Source: Parasponia andersonii
Taxonomy: Eukaryota; Streptophyta; Magnoliopsida; Rosales; Cannabaceae
DNA length: 64,000 nt
NCBI GenBank assembly: GCA_002914805.1
Contig: JXTB01000093.1
Coordinates: 835,989-899,988, forward strand
Direction of reading: 5' to 3'
Shown here: positions 24,542-37,300 of the stretch, piece after piece
Layout of the letters: each line of letters opens with the position of its first letter
Numbering within the stretch: the stretch's first letter is position 1
Program-made: the position numbers and the translations under genes
Notes under the pieces: generated by a model
What the model was told of the DNA's origin: nothing
The model's database searches: none
What the model saw: only the letters and a program-made list of their open reading frames with translations

Positions 24542-25390
24542 ATGGAAGAATTTATTTTAAAAAAAATGAGTGAACAAACTGAATCCTCAGAAATAAAATC
24601 TATTCCAATTCTTATTCAGTCTGAAGGTGCTTTTAATGCCGGTATTCTTCTTACTGAAACAAATTACGATGTCTAGTCTCAATTGATGGAGATGCATATT
24701 GCTGAACGAGAAAAACTCTCATACATCATGGGCAAAACTGCTCCACCTTCTATGTCGGACAAGGGATATGAGAAATGGTATGCTGAAAATCAGAAAGTGA
24801 AGCGTTGGCTTTTAATGTCTATGACTCCTGATATTATAAAGCGCTATCTCCGTATTCCCATTGCCCGTGAAATCTGGAATGCTTTATCCAAAGCCTTTTA
24901 TGATGGAATTGATGAGATGCAAGTCTATTCCTGCATCAAAAAGCCTTCTCAGCAAAACAAGGTACCAAATCGCTTTCTGCTTATTATGGAAAATTAACTA
25001 AAATATTTCAAGAACTCGACTATCGTGATAGAGTGGTCATGAAGGATCCTGACGATGTGATAGCATATCGACAGTCGATTGAATGCACTCGAGTCTATAT
25101 ATTCCTTGCTGGATTATATACCAGTTTTAATCAACTTCGGCGAGAAATTTTACATCGCGAGTCACTCTTAAGTCTGGAAGAATGTTATTCCTTAGTTCAT
25201 CGTGAGAGCTTATGATCCACTGCTTTCCATGAGGAAACTACCAAACCTGAAGCTTCTGCATTGCTCTCTCGACAACGACCCAGTTAAACATCGCAAGATT
25301 ACCCTAAATCCACCAACTCGAAGAATTCCACCTTCGAAAAAGGCTCCTTAAAATGCACTCACTGCAATCAAAATGGTCATACCAAAAATC
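24542..25390 (+). pseudogene. Copia gag, interrupted
   Basis: Begins ATGGAAGAATTT at 24542. A stop (TAG near 24674) follows NYDV where the family has tryptophan, and the frame then continues as 24683-24997 and 25033-25215. Recognisable gag segments are KWYAENQKVKRWLLMSM, REIWNALSKAFYDG and VVMKDPDDV. The zinc knuckle near 25350-25400 reads CTHCNQNGHTKNRY, with the last cysteine replaced by tyrosine. It would have formed the particle shell and bound RNA; now non-functional. Confidence 0.85.
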
Positions 25391-25401
25391 GGTACTTCGA
25401 G

Positions 25402-27880
25402 TTGATTGGATATCCAAACTGGTGGGACCTAGCACGTCATCGGAATGCTAAGAGACCATCTTTGACTGCTTTCACTCAAACAAAAGCAGTCAATGTTCTA
25501 TCTACTTCATCAGCATTGGTAACCACTACTGGAAAAGGTAAGGTTTTAAATATTACTGCACCTGTTTTGAATAATATATGGATAATTGATTCTGGTGCCA
25601 CTGATCATATGACATTTGATGTGCGATATGTTCCTACCCTGAAACCTTCATCCAAGAACTGTGTTTCTACTACTAATGGTAATACTAACACAGTTGTTGG
25701 TGAATGGTCCTCCAATCTTACTAAAACTTTACACCTAGATTCTGTATTAGTGGTACTTTCCTTAAACTATAATCTTCTCTCAGTTTCTCAAATCACTACT
25801 ACCTTGTCCTGTGTGGTTATTTTTGGTCTAATTCTTTTGTATTTAAGGATATTCAAACTCAACAAATGATTGGTTATGGTATTAAGAAAGGGATGTTGTA
25901 CTACTTGGATCTGGAGTCAACAGAGTCAAACAATCTTCAACAAGCTCTAGCCGTGAATAGCACCACTTCCTCCAAAAAGATGACTAAGATTTGGCTTTGG
26001 CATCGTCATTTGGGCCATGCCTCTTTTGGTTATTTAAAACAGTTGTTTCCTACTTTGTTTAATGATTTGGATATATTTATTTTCAAATGTGATGTTTGTA
26101 GACTTGTAAAAAGCCATCGTGCTTCATTTCATTTAAGTTTAAATAAAATTCCAACTCTGTTTATGGTTATTCACTCCGATGTTTGGAGTCCCTCCAAAGT
26201 TCCTATATTTGGAGGAGCTTATTGGTTTGTTACCTTTATTGATGATTGTACTCGGATGACTTGGTTATGTTTGATAAAATCCATATCAGAGGTTACAATG
26301 TTATTTCAGAAGTTTTATAATACTATACATACACAATACAATACTAAGATTCAAGTATTTCGAAGTGATAATGGGGAAGAATATCGTAGTACTGAACTCC
26401 AACATTTTTTGGACTCTCATGGCTCCATTCATCAAACTTGTCCAGATACACCACAGCAGAATGGTGTTGCTGAACGAAAAAACAGACACCTATTAGAGGT
26501 TGTTCGTACTTCACCTATTGAAGCACACATGCCCCCCTGCTACTGGAGCGAAGCTCTTCTCTCTGCTACCTATCTCATAAATAGGGTTCTATTAAGGTCA
26601 TTCAACTTCCAAACATCATTTCAAGCACTTACAGATGCTGTTATTGTACCCACAGTTCCCAATCTAACTCCTCATGTCTTTGGTTGTATTGCCTACATTC
26701 ATCTACCTAAAGATCAACGGAGTAAGTTAATGCCTAGAGCCTTTAAATGTGTTTTTGTTGGATATGCTTTACCTCAAAAAGGGTATCGATATTATCACCC
26801 TCCCACTAGGTACATGTTCATCACTATGGATGTTGTCTTCTATGAAGATACAATGTATTACTCTATGTCTGAATTTCAGGGGGAGTATCTTGATAAAATT
26901 CAAACTTTTTTATACAATCTTATGACAGATACAGAGGAGATAAAAGTTGATGTGGCAGAAATATCTGATAAAGGTGACTTAGATACGAGTGGTCAAAACT
27001 TGGATATAAGTGGTAATAAATATCCAGATTATCAAGAAACTTTTGAAACTTTAGAAGTCGAGCTACAGTCTCTCCTAAGTAATATACTAAACCAATCGCT
27101 AGCTGATGATACTCTTTATATAGTACATGAGTCATCTAGGAGACAGTTACCACAACGTTACACAAGAAGTATTCCAAAACCAACTTATGAACCTGAGTTG
27201 TCTAGTAAAGGAAGATATCCCATGAGCCATTATGTGTCATCACATCAATTGTTAAAAATAAATCAGTCATTTGTAAATCAATTATCTACTGTATCTATTC
27301 CTAACAGTATGCAGGAAGCCTTAACTAACCCAAAGTGGAAAGCTGCAATTAATGAAGAGATGGTCTCCTTACAAAAGAACCAGACATAGGAGCTCGTAGA
27401 TCTTCCTACAGGAAAGAAACTAGTTAGGTGTCGATGATTTTTTTTGTAAAATACAAAGCTGATGGTACGATTGAAAGCTTCAAAGCAAGATTGATGGCAA
27501 AGAGATATACCCAGACTCATGGAATTGACTACACTGACACTTTTGTGCCTGTAGCAAAAATCAACACGGTCCGAGTCTTGTTATCCTTAGCAGCAAATTT
27601 CGGATGGCCACTACAGTAGTTTGATGTGAAGAATGCCTTTTTGCATGGGGAACTATTAGAAGAAGTCTACATAGATCTTTCCCTAGGATGCATGGTGACA
27701 GAAAAGCAAAGACAGAAGGTGTGTAAATTGAAGAAGTCATTATATGGTCTAAAGCAATCTTCTAGGGCATGGTTTGGAAGATTCACAAAATCTATGGTAA
27801 TATTTGATTATCATCAGAATAATTCAGATCACACTCTATTCCTGAAGAAAAAAAATGGTAATATTACCGCACTTATTATA
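25402..27880 (+). pseudogene. Copia pol: protease, integrase, partial RT
   Basis: The protease loop IIDSGATDHM lies near 25580-25610. The integrase HHCC region (HRHLGHA...CDVCRLVKSHR) is at about 26000-26120. The integrase core shows IHSDVW, FIDDCTR, FRSDNGEEY and PQQNGVAERKNRHLLE within the long open frame 25866-27389. The RT start follows in broken frames (27428-27619 with [17 protein letters not shown], 27626-27973 with KNAFLHGELLEEVYI and LYGLKQSSRAW). A frame change separates protease and integrase, and stops occur at 27387 and 27617. RT ends before its YVDD box. Confidence 0.88.
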
Positions 27881-29100
27881 AAGAAAAACCCAATAAATAG
27901 GAAAAATGAACACTTTTTATTAACATGTACCTTCGTCACTTCGGCCTCCAAATTTCATATTGTTTTGACATAGGTACACTTAAAACTTCTAAACGTTTGC
28001 GCCCTTTGTTTATTTATTGGTTTTCTTTGTTTATTTTTTATTTTTACATAGCATATTCCAACAAAACAAGGCAATACAGAATTTTCGCGTGACAAAAATA
28101 AACGGGTCAAAACCTAAATCAAGATGCAAAAGACAAAACTCTAGATTATGTCTGCACAACAGAAAAAAGAAGAAGGGGGAGGGAAATCAATATTGTGCAG
28201 TATAATAGCATGTTTACGCCCTTGATGGAAATCAGTACTCATGTGATATATATTCCTATTAGAGTGTTTACTTACAAATTTGGAAGGGTTAATTACAACA
28301 ATAGTCTTCAAATTATTGTATCTGTACCAAGTTGTCTTTTGAATTTCTAACTTACATAATAATGACCTTTAATTTCATCTTTACTTTAAAAAATGGTCCA
28401 AATTTTATCCACTATTTAGTTTTTAACAGAATAGGGTCACGTGTTTACCACATGATGAACATCAAAAGACTGATCTCCTTATTATTTCAAAATCTTTTTT
28501 GCTCCTTAATCACTTGTTGCGCGATTCTATCAAAGAGCTGCCTATTCTATTATTCAAGTTTCTCAGGGCAAATTAAAACCAACGTACACAGATCAGCACT
28601 CATAGCCTTAGGAAGGTGGTTTTAAGCAAAAATGAGATCAAAGTTAGCAAATAAGGAAGAAGAAAATGGTGAATGAATCATTACTTTGATAATTTTCCAA
28701 TTGTGATTTTATTGTTTTTCACTATTTTGTTTTGTAGGATTGCCTCATCATGTAATGGAAGATCCTCTTATCTTTCAATGTCTTCTAATTTTCAACGCTA
28801 TTTAATAATGTTTTGATACATCATTCAATTAGATCAATGACCAAAATATAAAATAGCTGATCAAACATTTTATTTCGAGCTTACGAGGGGGAAAAAAACA
28901 ATAGGCAGGATTTGAGTCTGCAAGACCTTAAAAACAAAATAAAAAGAAAAAAGAAAAAAAGATGAAGAAAATGAATCAGACCTGTTAAAAGGATGTACAA
29001 AGTAGTTTTACAGTTTAAATGTAACAAATAAACAAAAGGGGTCTTCAGGTTCTAATTTAAAGAGCTAAAGGAGAAGCTATTTTCTCAATTTCAATTCATG
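27881..29100. other. Intergenic, no gene recognised
   Basis: AT-rich. ORFs at 28017-28205 and 28332-28625 have no recognisable domains. Near 28920-28960 an A/G-rich tract precedes the probable 3' UTR of the minus-strand gene at 29112. Confidence 0.6.
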
Positions 29101-29111
29101 ATTAATGTTAA

Positions 29112-29282
29112 TTACTTTTGAGATTTCTTGCGAAGCTCTTTCATCCAGTTGAAGCTTAAGATTGACTTCTTGAACTTGCCCTTGGACCCATCTTTTTTCT
29201 TCTTGTTGTCATCGTTTGATGCTGATGGAGGAGGGTCAGAATTGTAATCCCATTGATCAGCCCATGACAGCCCAGAATCCAT
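29112..29282 (-). CDS. Small conserved plant protein, function unknown (last exon)
   Basis: The minus-strand frame encodes MDSGLSWADQWDYNSDPPP, then a lysine-rich stretch DDNKKKKDGSKGKFKKS and the tail FNWMKELRKKSQK. I recall this pattern (ALMDSGLSWADQWDY plus a basic C-terminus) as a conserved short protein family of land plants with no assigned role, but this was not checked. The start used is the internal ATG at 29282, giving 56 residues. The frame stays open upstream through RKKRRKGAL, which is part of the conserved block, so the true N-terminus probably lies in an upstream exon joined at an acceptor near 29305 (ATATCAG). No transmembrane segment or signal peptide; the charge suggests a soluble, possibly nuclear, protein. 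Confidence 0.6.
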   Translation of the reverse strand: MDSGLSWADQWDYNSDPPPSASNDDNKKKKDGSKGKFKKSILSFNWMKELRKKSQK

Positions 29283-29359
29283 TAATGCTCCTTTCCTCCT
29301 CTTCTTTCTGATATCACTTGTACAATTCTTGTATTGCAGCTTTTTTAGAACCAAAAATC

Positions 29360-31326
29360 TCGTAATATATATGCTTCTTGCTACAAGTACCCTAACTGAA
29401 TAATGTTACATTGATCATTTTCTTGTGTATAATTGGAGAATGAGATAAAGTTCGGTATAAAGTTGGTTAGTTGGATTACCTGTTTTAGAAATTTGTCATT
29501 CCGAGTCAATTTACTTATTTTAACCCCGATTTGGTCTCATTAATTTGTTCTCAATTTTGGTCTTTCTGCTTCATTTAGAACAAAGGTGTACATTTCACTA
29601 AAAAGAACAATGGAATTCTTAATTAAACTATTCTTAATTTGGTCTTATATGCTTCATTCTTAACGAGTCATATCCTTTCATGAACCCTACAATTTGACTC
29701 GGTCTCTGGCTTTTAAGACGAGTTTAGTTCTTAATACCTATGCTCAACTAGGCCTATTCATGCATTTTTAGAATGTCCAATTTTATTAAAGGGTGCTGTT
29801 ATATTCGTAGTTAAGATCCTTAAGGAATAACTAAATTTGTACTTCAACTCCCTTTTTTCTTTTTTACTTTACTGTTGTTATTAGACTTCAATTTCTAAAT
29901 ACTTCAAAAAACGCAACACAGTCAAAAAAAAAAAAAAAAAGAAGTAGAAGAAAAAAGAAACGCAACACAGCGTTTCAGCCAGCCTTCTCATTAAAATACG
30001 TCGTTTCCGTCCTTTAAAGGGCTTATGGGCCCGTTCGAACTTTGATGGATATGCATATGCCTCAGGCTCAAGCCCAATGACCATATAATTTTAACCGCCA
30101 AACGACAAGTCGTTTTAGAACATAAACGACAAAAAATAAACTATTAATTATCAACCGAGTAAACTGTCAATTTCTCTCGCTCCTTTTTTTGGCTAAATTA
30201 AAATGACTATAAATGTTGGAAATTTTAAAATGACTATTTAATTCTTATGTTGGGTAAATTATGTTAAACTTCTCATATTTTATGTCAAAGACTTATTTGG
30301 ATTTTGGAAATTTGAATGAATATATTTAAATAAAAGTAGTAGAATAAGAGATATTTAAAGTGTAATAAAATAGAATAAATTCTAATTAGAATAAAAAATA
30401 TTGGAATATTTAAATAAGAGAAAAAAAAATATAAACATTCCAATAATTAAAGTGATTAATATGATAATTTGAATAAAAAAATTAAATTATTAAAATAAAT
30501 ATCCAATTAAATAGATAAATGAAAAAATCAGAATCGTTAAAATTAACAGTCTGGCAAAATAAATGGGTTATACTTCATTTAATTAATTTTTTCTTTCTAC
30601 TTTTTTTTAATCAAAACAACACTTAATTGTTAAACTTAAAACAGATGTGCTGAAAATTTATAGAATTTTAAAATAATATTTTTAATTAGAGAGTGTTAAC
30701 GTGATTATCTTTGGAGAAAATTTTGGAAGGCAACGAACGCATGTTTATCTTTGAAACCTAGCAAGCAACGACTTAATTTAACTCCTCATTTAGAAACGAA
30801 GGAAGAACTTAATTAGACACTTTTGATTTCCATCCAAAAAAAAAGTTTTAAAAAATAAAATTAAAAATTGCTTCAAATTACTGTTTTAGGAAATTCAGTA
30901 GAAATCAACACTTGTCCGAGCAGAGCTAAGAAGCTAAACCCAAAGGGAAATTGCCCATTTTTAAGTCCCATCACTTGCTTCATTAATTTTCAGAACACAC
31001 ACAAACACAAAGCCACCTTAATTTTTTTTTTTTTTTTTTTGGNNNNNNNNNNTTTTTAAAAAGATTCCAAAAAAAAAAAAAAAAGGCTTTCACCTGACGC
31101 ATTCTTCTTCTTCTTCTTCTTCCCCAAAAAGCCACCCCCGAAACATTCCGTCCTTCTAAGTCTTATCTTTTCTGTTCTTTTCTTCCCAAACACAGAGGAG
31201 AGCCTGTAATTGTAAATGGGTCTGCTTCTCCTCCTTCTCATGACAACTCTCACTTTCTTCAACCTCATATCTCTCTGAATCAGACTTTTTCTCACAAACC
31301 CATTTGCCCCATCATCCCATTTCGCC
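29360..31326 (+). other. Upstream region of the GT-1 gene with assembly gap
   Basis: No gene recognised. The ten Ns at 31043-31052 are flanked by a T run and T/A runs, so the assembly failed at a homopolymer. Close to the GT-1 start are a (TTC)n tract at about 31104-31122 and a pyrimidine-rich stretch to 31320, typical of a plant 5' UTR. A TATA box could not be placed with confidence. Confidence 0.6.
31043..31052. other. Assembly gap (10 N)
   Basis: A run of ten Ns between poly-T on the left and TTTTTAAAAAG on the right, roughly 280 bases before the GT-1 start codon. The true length is unknown. Confidence 1.
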
Positions 31327-34300
31327 ATGTACTTATCCGAGAAGCCTCGCCCAATTGATTTCTACAAAGAAGAAGGAACCCCACGAGATATGATGATGGA
31401 GGTGGTGGTCTCCAATGGCGAACTCCCACAACCCCATAATCACCATCAGCATAAGCAGCAGCAGCAACAGGCCCATCAGCACCAGATGCTCCTGGGCGAG
31501 AGTAGTGGCGAGGACCACGAAGTTAAGGCCCCCAAGAAGAGGGCCGAGACATGGGTCCAGGACGAGACCCGGAGTTTGATAGCTCTGCGCCGCGAGATGG
31601 ATGGGCTCTTCAACACTTCCAAGTCGAACAAGCATTTATGGGAGCAAATCTCTGTGAAGATGAGGGAAAGGGGTTTCGATCGCTCGCCGACTATGTGCAC
31701 CGACAAGTGGAGGAACTTGCTCAAGGAGTTCAAGAAGGTTAAGCATCAAGATAAAGGTAGTGGTGCTTCGGCTAAGATGTCTTATTACAAAGAGATTGAG
31801 GAGATTTTGAGAGACAGGAGCAAGAATGCTCAGTATAAAAGCCCAACGCCGCCGCCTAAGGTCGAATCATACATGCAATTCTCTGATAAAGGTATTTTGT
31901 CATGAACTGCTTTGTTTTAGCTTATGGGCTTTGCTGAACTTCAAAGACTTAGAAATGGGTGTAAGCAAAAATTTAATTTTTATGAAGAGAATTCCTCATA
32001 TGCGCTATTTCAGCTGGTTTTAGCTTCTAGTGCTATGCTGAATTTAAAAGACTTCGAAATGGGTATAAGTGAAAGTTTCATTTTTATGAAGAAAACTCCT
32101 TATATATGTTGTTTTTGCTGGTTTTAGCTTCTGGGCTTTGCTGAACTTAAAAGACTTGGAAATGGGTATTAGTGTGTTAGGAATAATCTTCATAGACACA
32201 GAATAGTAGAAGCAATAGAATAAATGTGAAAAATAATGCCGAAATAAAATAAACAGAACACACAAATTAGCGCGGTTCATCAAATTGACCAAATTAGTTA
32301 CGTCCAGGGACTGCCGTTGATTTTCACTATTAGGAGAAAAATAACATTTACAAGTGTTTCCACTCAACGTTCTCAATTCACACCCCAAATTCCGAATATA
32401 CCTAAGAGAGAAATTTTATTTTTCTCCGATTCTTAAAAATAAAATCTCTCTATTTTACTCTCACTATGCTTGGTGTTTCTTACTTCTCTGGGATGATAAA
32501 CAATGAAAAATGAGAATCCTATTTATAGTTGAGGCTCCTCCAAATTTTACACATTTTTCTCTCAAAGTTTCCTAATATATCACACTTATCACACACGGTT
32601 TGTACACGTTTTATTTTTCTTTTCTTTTACCGTATATGATATGCAAACCGTGTTTTGCATACACGGTTAATACACTGAGCATTTAATGCTCACTAACAAT
32701 CTCCCACTTGAAGACTTGATTCTAATCATTTCTTCACATTCAATCAATGCAGCAGCTCATCTCTCTCTTCTTCATGCTTGCAAGCCAATTGAAGCTGAAC
32801 ACAGCTTCAGTTTGTCAATGGTCACCGTCTTAGTTAACATATCCGCTGGATTCTTGCTTCCTGGAATCTTATCTAACACTAAGACTCCATCTTCCAAAGC
32901 TGAGCATATGAAATGATACTAAACCTGTATATGCTTTGTCCGAGCATAATACACAGGGTTCATCGTAAGATGAATAACACTTTGACTGTCATAATGCAAA
33001 GTGTTCTTCCCATAATTATGACCCAGTTCCTCCAAGAAGCTTTGCAACCAGATCAACTCCTTGCTTGCTTCTGTCACAGCAACATACTCTGCTTCAGTAG
33101 TAAATAGAGCGACAATCTTTTGTAGCTTTGAGACCCAGCTAACAGCTGTACTACCTAATGTAAATACATATCCAGTAGTACTCTTCCTGCCGTCTACATC
33201 ACCAGCCATGTCAGCATCTACGTAGTGTTGTAAACCCAGATCTGACTTTTTGAAGCACAAGGTCATGTTGCTGGTGCCTCTCAAGTACCTGAGAATCCAT
33301 TTTACCGCTTCCCAGTGCTGTTTTCCTGGATTGCTCATGTATCAGCTCACAACTCCCATTGCATGTGCTATATCCGGTCTTGTACACACCATGGCATACA
33401 TAAGGCTACCAATAGCAGAAGAATATGGCACCTTGGCCATGTGAACTCATTCCTGCTTTGTTGAGAGTGACTGCTCCTTGATTAGTTTAAAGTGACTAGC
33501 TAAAGGAGTACTTACAGGCTTTGCATTCTCCATGTTGAATCTACTAAGCACCTTCTTCACATACTCTTCGTGAGATAACTTTAAACTCCCTTTCACCCTA
33601 TCTCTAGAAATCTGCATCCTAAAGATTTGCTTTGCAGCTCCTAAATCCTCCATAGAAAACTCCATTGACAATTCTTTCTTGAGCTTATCGATTTCCTCTA
33701 TATTAGCTCCAGCAATTAACATATCATCTACATATAGAAGTAGAATAATATAGAAATTATCAAATCTCTTCACGTAACAGCAATGATCTGCTTGGCACCG
33801 CAAGTAACCATTGTTACTCATAAATGCATCGAACTTCTTATACCACTGTCTTGGAGCCTGTTTCAGGCCATACAGGCTCTTCTGAAGTTTGTACACCATT
33901 TTCTCTTTCCTTTGTACTTCAAAACCTTGTGGCTGCTTCATGTAAATTTCTTCTTCCAGGTCACCATGAAGAAATGCCGTCTTGACATCTAATTGCTCTA
34001 GATGCAAGTCTTCTTTAGCCACCAACCCAAGCATTGTTCTGATAGTGGTCAATTTGACCACTGGAGAGAAAATCTATTGACCACTGGAGAGAGAATCTCA
34101 GTGTAGTCGATGTCTTCCTTCTGTTGAAAGCCTTTGACAACAAGTCTTGCTTTGTACTGCTTGCTACCATCATGTTCTTCCTTTATTCGGTACACCCACT
34201 TGTTGTGTAATGCCTTCTTTCCTTTTGGTAGTTCGGTCAGTTCTCATGTCTGATTGGACGCCAGTGACTCCATCTCATCTTTCATGGCTAACTCTCACTT

Positions 34301-37300
34301 GGTTGACTCATCATTTTGCACCACTTCTTCATAAGTCTCTGACTCGCCTTTATCAGTCAACAGAATGTAATGTAGTGCTAGGGAATATCTCTGAGGAGGT
34401 CGAATTGTTCTGGAAGATCTTCTGAGTTCACCCACTGGGGTCTGTGGGTCTGCTGCTGGTGCTACAGCTTCTTAATCTTTTTCGCCATCATTAATCTTCA
34501 TTTCATCTGTTGGGATCTCATTCAATGGTATTACTCCAACCTTTTTAACTTCAGGACATGCATTATCAGCTCCGGTGCCTAATCTGTCTTTGTACATCAC
34601 CTCCTCATTGAATATGACATCTCTGCTTCTGATGATCTTTCGATTTTGGTCATCCCAAAAACGATAACCAAACTCAGCATCACCATAACCAATAAAGAAA
34701 AAAATTTTAGACTTGGGATCTAGTTTACTTCTATTGGCAGGGTCTATATGAACATAAGATAGACAGCAAAATACTTTCAGGAAAGAAAGATATACCTCTT
34801 TACTGCTCCAGACTTCCTCTGGTATTATGCAATCCAATGGTACTGACGGCCCTCTGTTGATAAGATATGCAGCAGTGTTAACTGCATCGGCCCAGAATGC
34901 CTTTGGCAACCCCTCATGTAATCTCATACTCCTTGCATGTTCGTTCAGGGTTCTGTTCATTCTTTCAGCAACACCATTCTGTTAAGGTTTTCCTGGAATG
35001 GTTTTCTCGAACTTGATCCCATTAATAGCACAATATTTCTTGAAATTATCATCATCATATTCTCCCCCATTATCAGACCGCAAGCATTTCACTTTCAAAT
35101 TAGTTTCGTTCTCAACCATGGCTTTCCACTTCTTAAAGGTATCGTAAACATCAGATTTATTTTTCAGAAAATAAACTCATACCTTTCTGCTCGAATCGTC
35201 AATGAATGTCACATAGTATCTTGAGCCTCCAAGAGATGTCACAGGAGATGGCCCCCATACGTCTATATGAACCAACTCCAATTTTGCTGCTTTTGGTTCT
35301 CTTCCGCCTTTCGTAAAGCTTACCCTCTTTTGCTTGCCAAAGATACAGCTTTCGCACAGGCTATGCTCAACTGACTTCAGCTCTGGTAGCTTTTCCTTTG
35401 ACAGCATTACCTTCATTCCCTTTTCGCTCATATGCCCAAGTCTACAGTGCCATAGACTTGAATCAACACTAGCATTGACAGTCGCCAATGTATCTCTACA
35501 ACTGGAAGTTATGTAGAGAGTTCTAGTTTTGTTTCCTTGAGCAACAACCATGACTCCTTTGCTAACCTTCCACGAGCCACCATTAAAGGTCACATTGTGT
35601 CCTTCCTCGTCAAGCTGTCCCACCGATATAAGGTTCCGCATTAATCTAGGTACATGCCTTACTTTCTGGATTTTCCACACTGATCCGTTCGACATCTTCA
35701 GACGGATATCACTCATACCAACAATATCTAAAGGTTCTCCATCGGCTAGATAAACTTTTCCGTAGTTACCAACGACATAATTCTCTTGTACATCACGGTG
35801 TGTAGTGGTATGAAACGAAGCTCTAGAGTCTAAGACCCAAGAGTCAATTGGATTATCTACAGATAATAGTAAAGCGTCTTGTACCTCATCAGTCACAACA
35901 TTCGCATCATTTCTGCTGTCGTCTTTCCTTGGTGCTCTGCAATTTTTTTTTATGTGGCTAGTCTTGCCACAATTCCAGCATTCTGGTATTTTTCCGGATC
36001 TGGACTTGTCTCTGCCATTCCTTGATTTGGACTTACCATGACCTCGGTTAGAATTCTTCTCGCTGCTCCTGCCCTTGTTCTCAAGATTTAGAGCAGAACT
36101 CGATGATGCGCCTTCATCCGAATCAATTCGGCGAACTTATTCCGCAAAAATTCGGTCTCTAACATCATTGAATTGCAGCTTTCCTTTATCTACAGAATTG
36201 CTAACTGCAGTCCTTATTGGTTCCCAACTGTTTGGTAGAGACGCTAGAAGAATTAGAGCACGAACTTCATCGTCGAAATTAATTTCGACGGACGTCAACT
36301 GAGAAACGATTGTGTTGAACTCATTTATATGTGTTGCAACTGAAGCACCTTCTCCCATCTTTAAACAAAACAATTTTTTCATCAGATGTACCTTGTTATT
36401 TGCCGATGGCTTCTCATACATGTCTGACAAGATGCTCATCATCTCTGCTGTAGTTTTTGCCTCCGCCACATTATGAGCAACGTTCTTTATTAGCGTTAAT
36501 CGGATTACGCCTAACACTTGTTGATCAAGGAGTTGCCAGTCGTCGTCTTCCATCTTCTCTGATTTTTTCCCTGATAGAGGCTGATGCAATTTTTTACTGT
36601 GCAGATAATTATTGATCTGCAATCTTCAGTACGAGAAGTCTGTACCGTCGAACTTGTCAATTCCGGGTCCTGATCCTTCACCTCCGGCAATCGCCCCACT
36701 AAAATATCGAACGAAACTCTGATACCAGTTGTTAGGGAATAATCTCTCTAATAGACACACAATAGTGGAAGTGATAGAATAAATGTGAAAAATAATGCCG
36801 AAATAAAATAAACAGGACACACAAATTAGCGTGGTTCACCAAATTGGCTACATCCACGGAGCTGCTGTTAATTTTCACTATTGGGAGAAAAATAACTTTT
36901 ACAAGTGTTTCCACTCAACAGTCTTAACTCACACTCCAGATCCCGAATACACCCAAGAAAGAAACTGTATTTTTCTCAACTCTTAAAAATAAAATCTCTC
37001 TATTTTACTCTCACTATGCTTGGTGTTTCTCACTTCTCTGGGATGATAAACAATGAGAGATGAAGATCCTATATATAGTCGAGGTTCCTCCAACTTTACA
37101 TATTTTTCTTTCAAAGTTTCCTAATATACCACACTTATCACACACGGTTTGTACACGTTTTATTTTTCTTTTATTTTACCGTGTATGATATGCAAACCGT
37201 GTTTTGCATACACGGTTAATACACTGAGCATTTAATGCTCACTAACATAGTGAAGGTTCATTTTTATGAAGAAAACTCCTCAATTCTGGTCTTGGATACG

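Larger units (their letters stand above)
23763..27880 (+). mobile_element. Ty1-copia element with short LTR, 3' truncated
   Basis: A 172-bp LTR (23763-23934, TGTTGAATTATT...TTCTTCTCA) is followed at once by the PBS TGGTATCAGAGTAGG (23935-23949). Then gag, protease, integrase and the start of RT follow in the plus orientation. The similarity stops at about 27880, just before the RT catalytic box. The rest of RT, RNase H, PPT and the 3' LTR are missing, so no TSD can be tested. Several stops are present. Confidence 0.85.

Noticed and set aside
28332-28625. 97-codon plus-strand ORF
   Set aside because: No recognisable motif and no splice or promoter context; compatible with chance in AT-rich DNA.
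31333-31635. Minus-strand 100-codon ORF opposite GT-1 exon 1
   Set aside because: A shadow of the conserved GT-1 exon.
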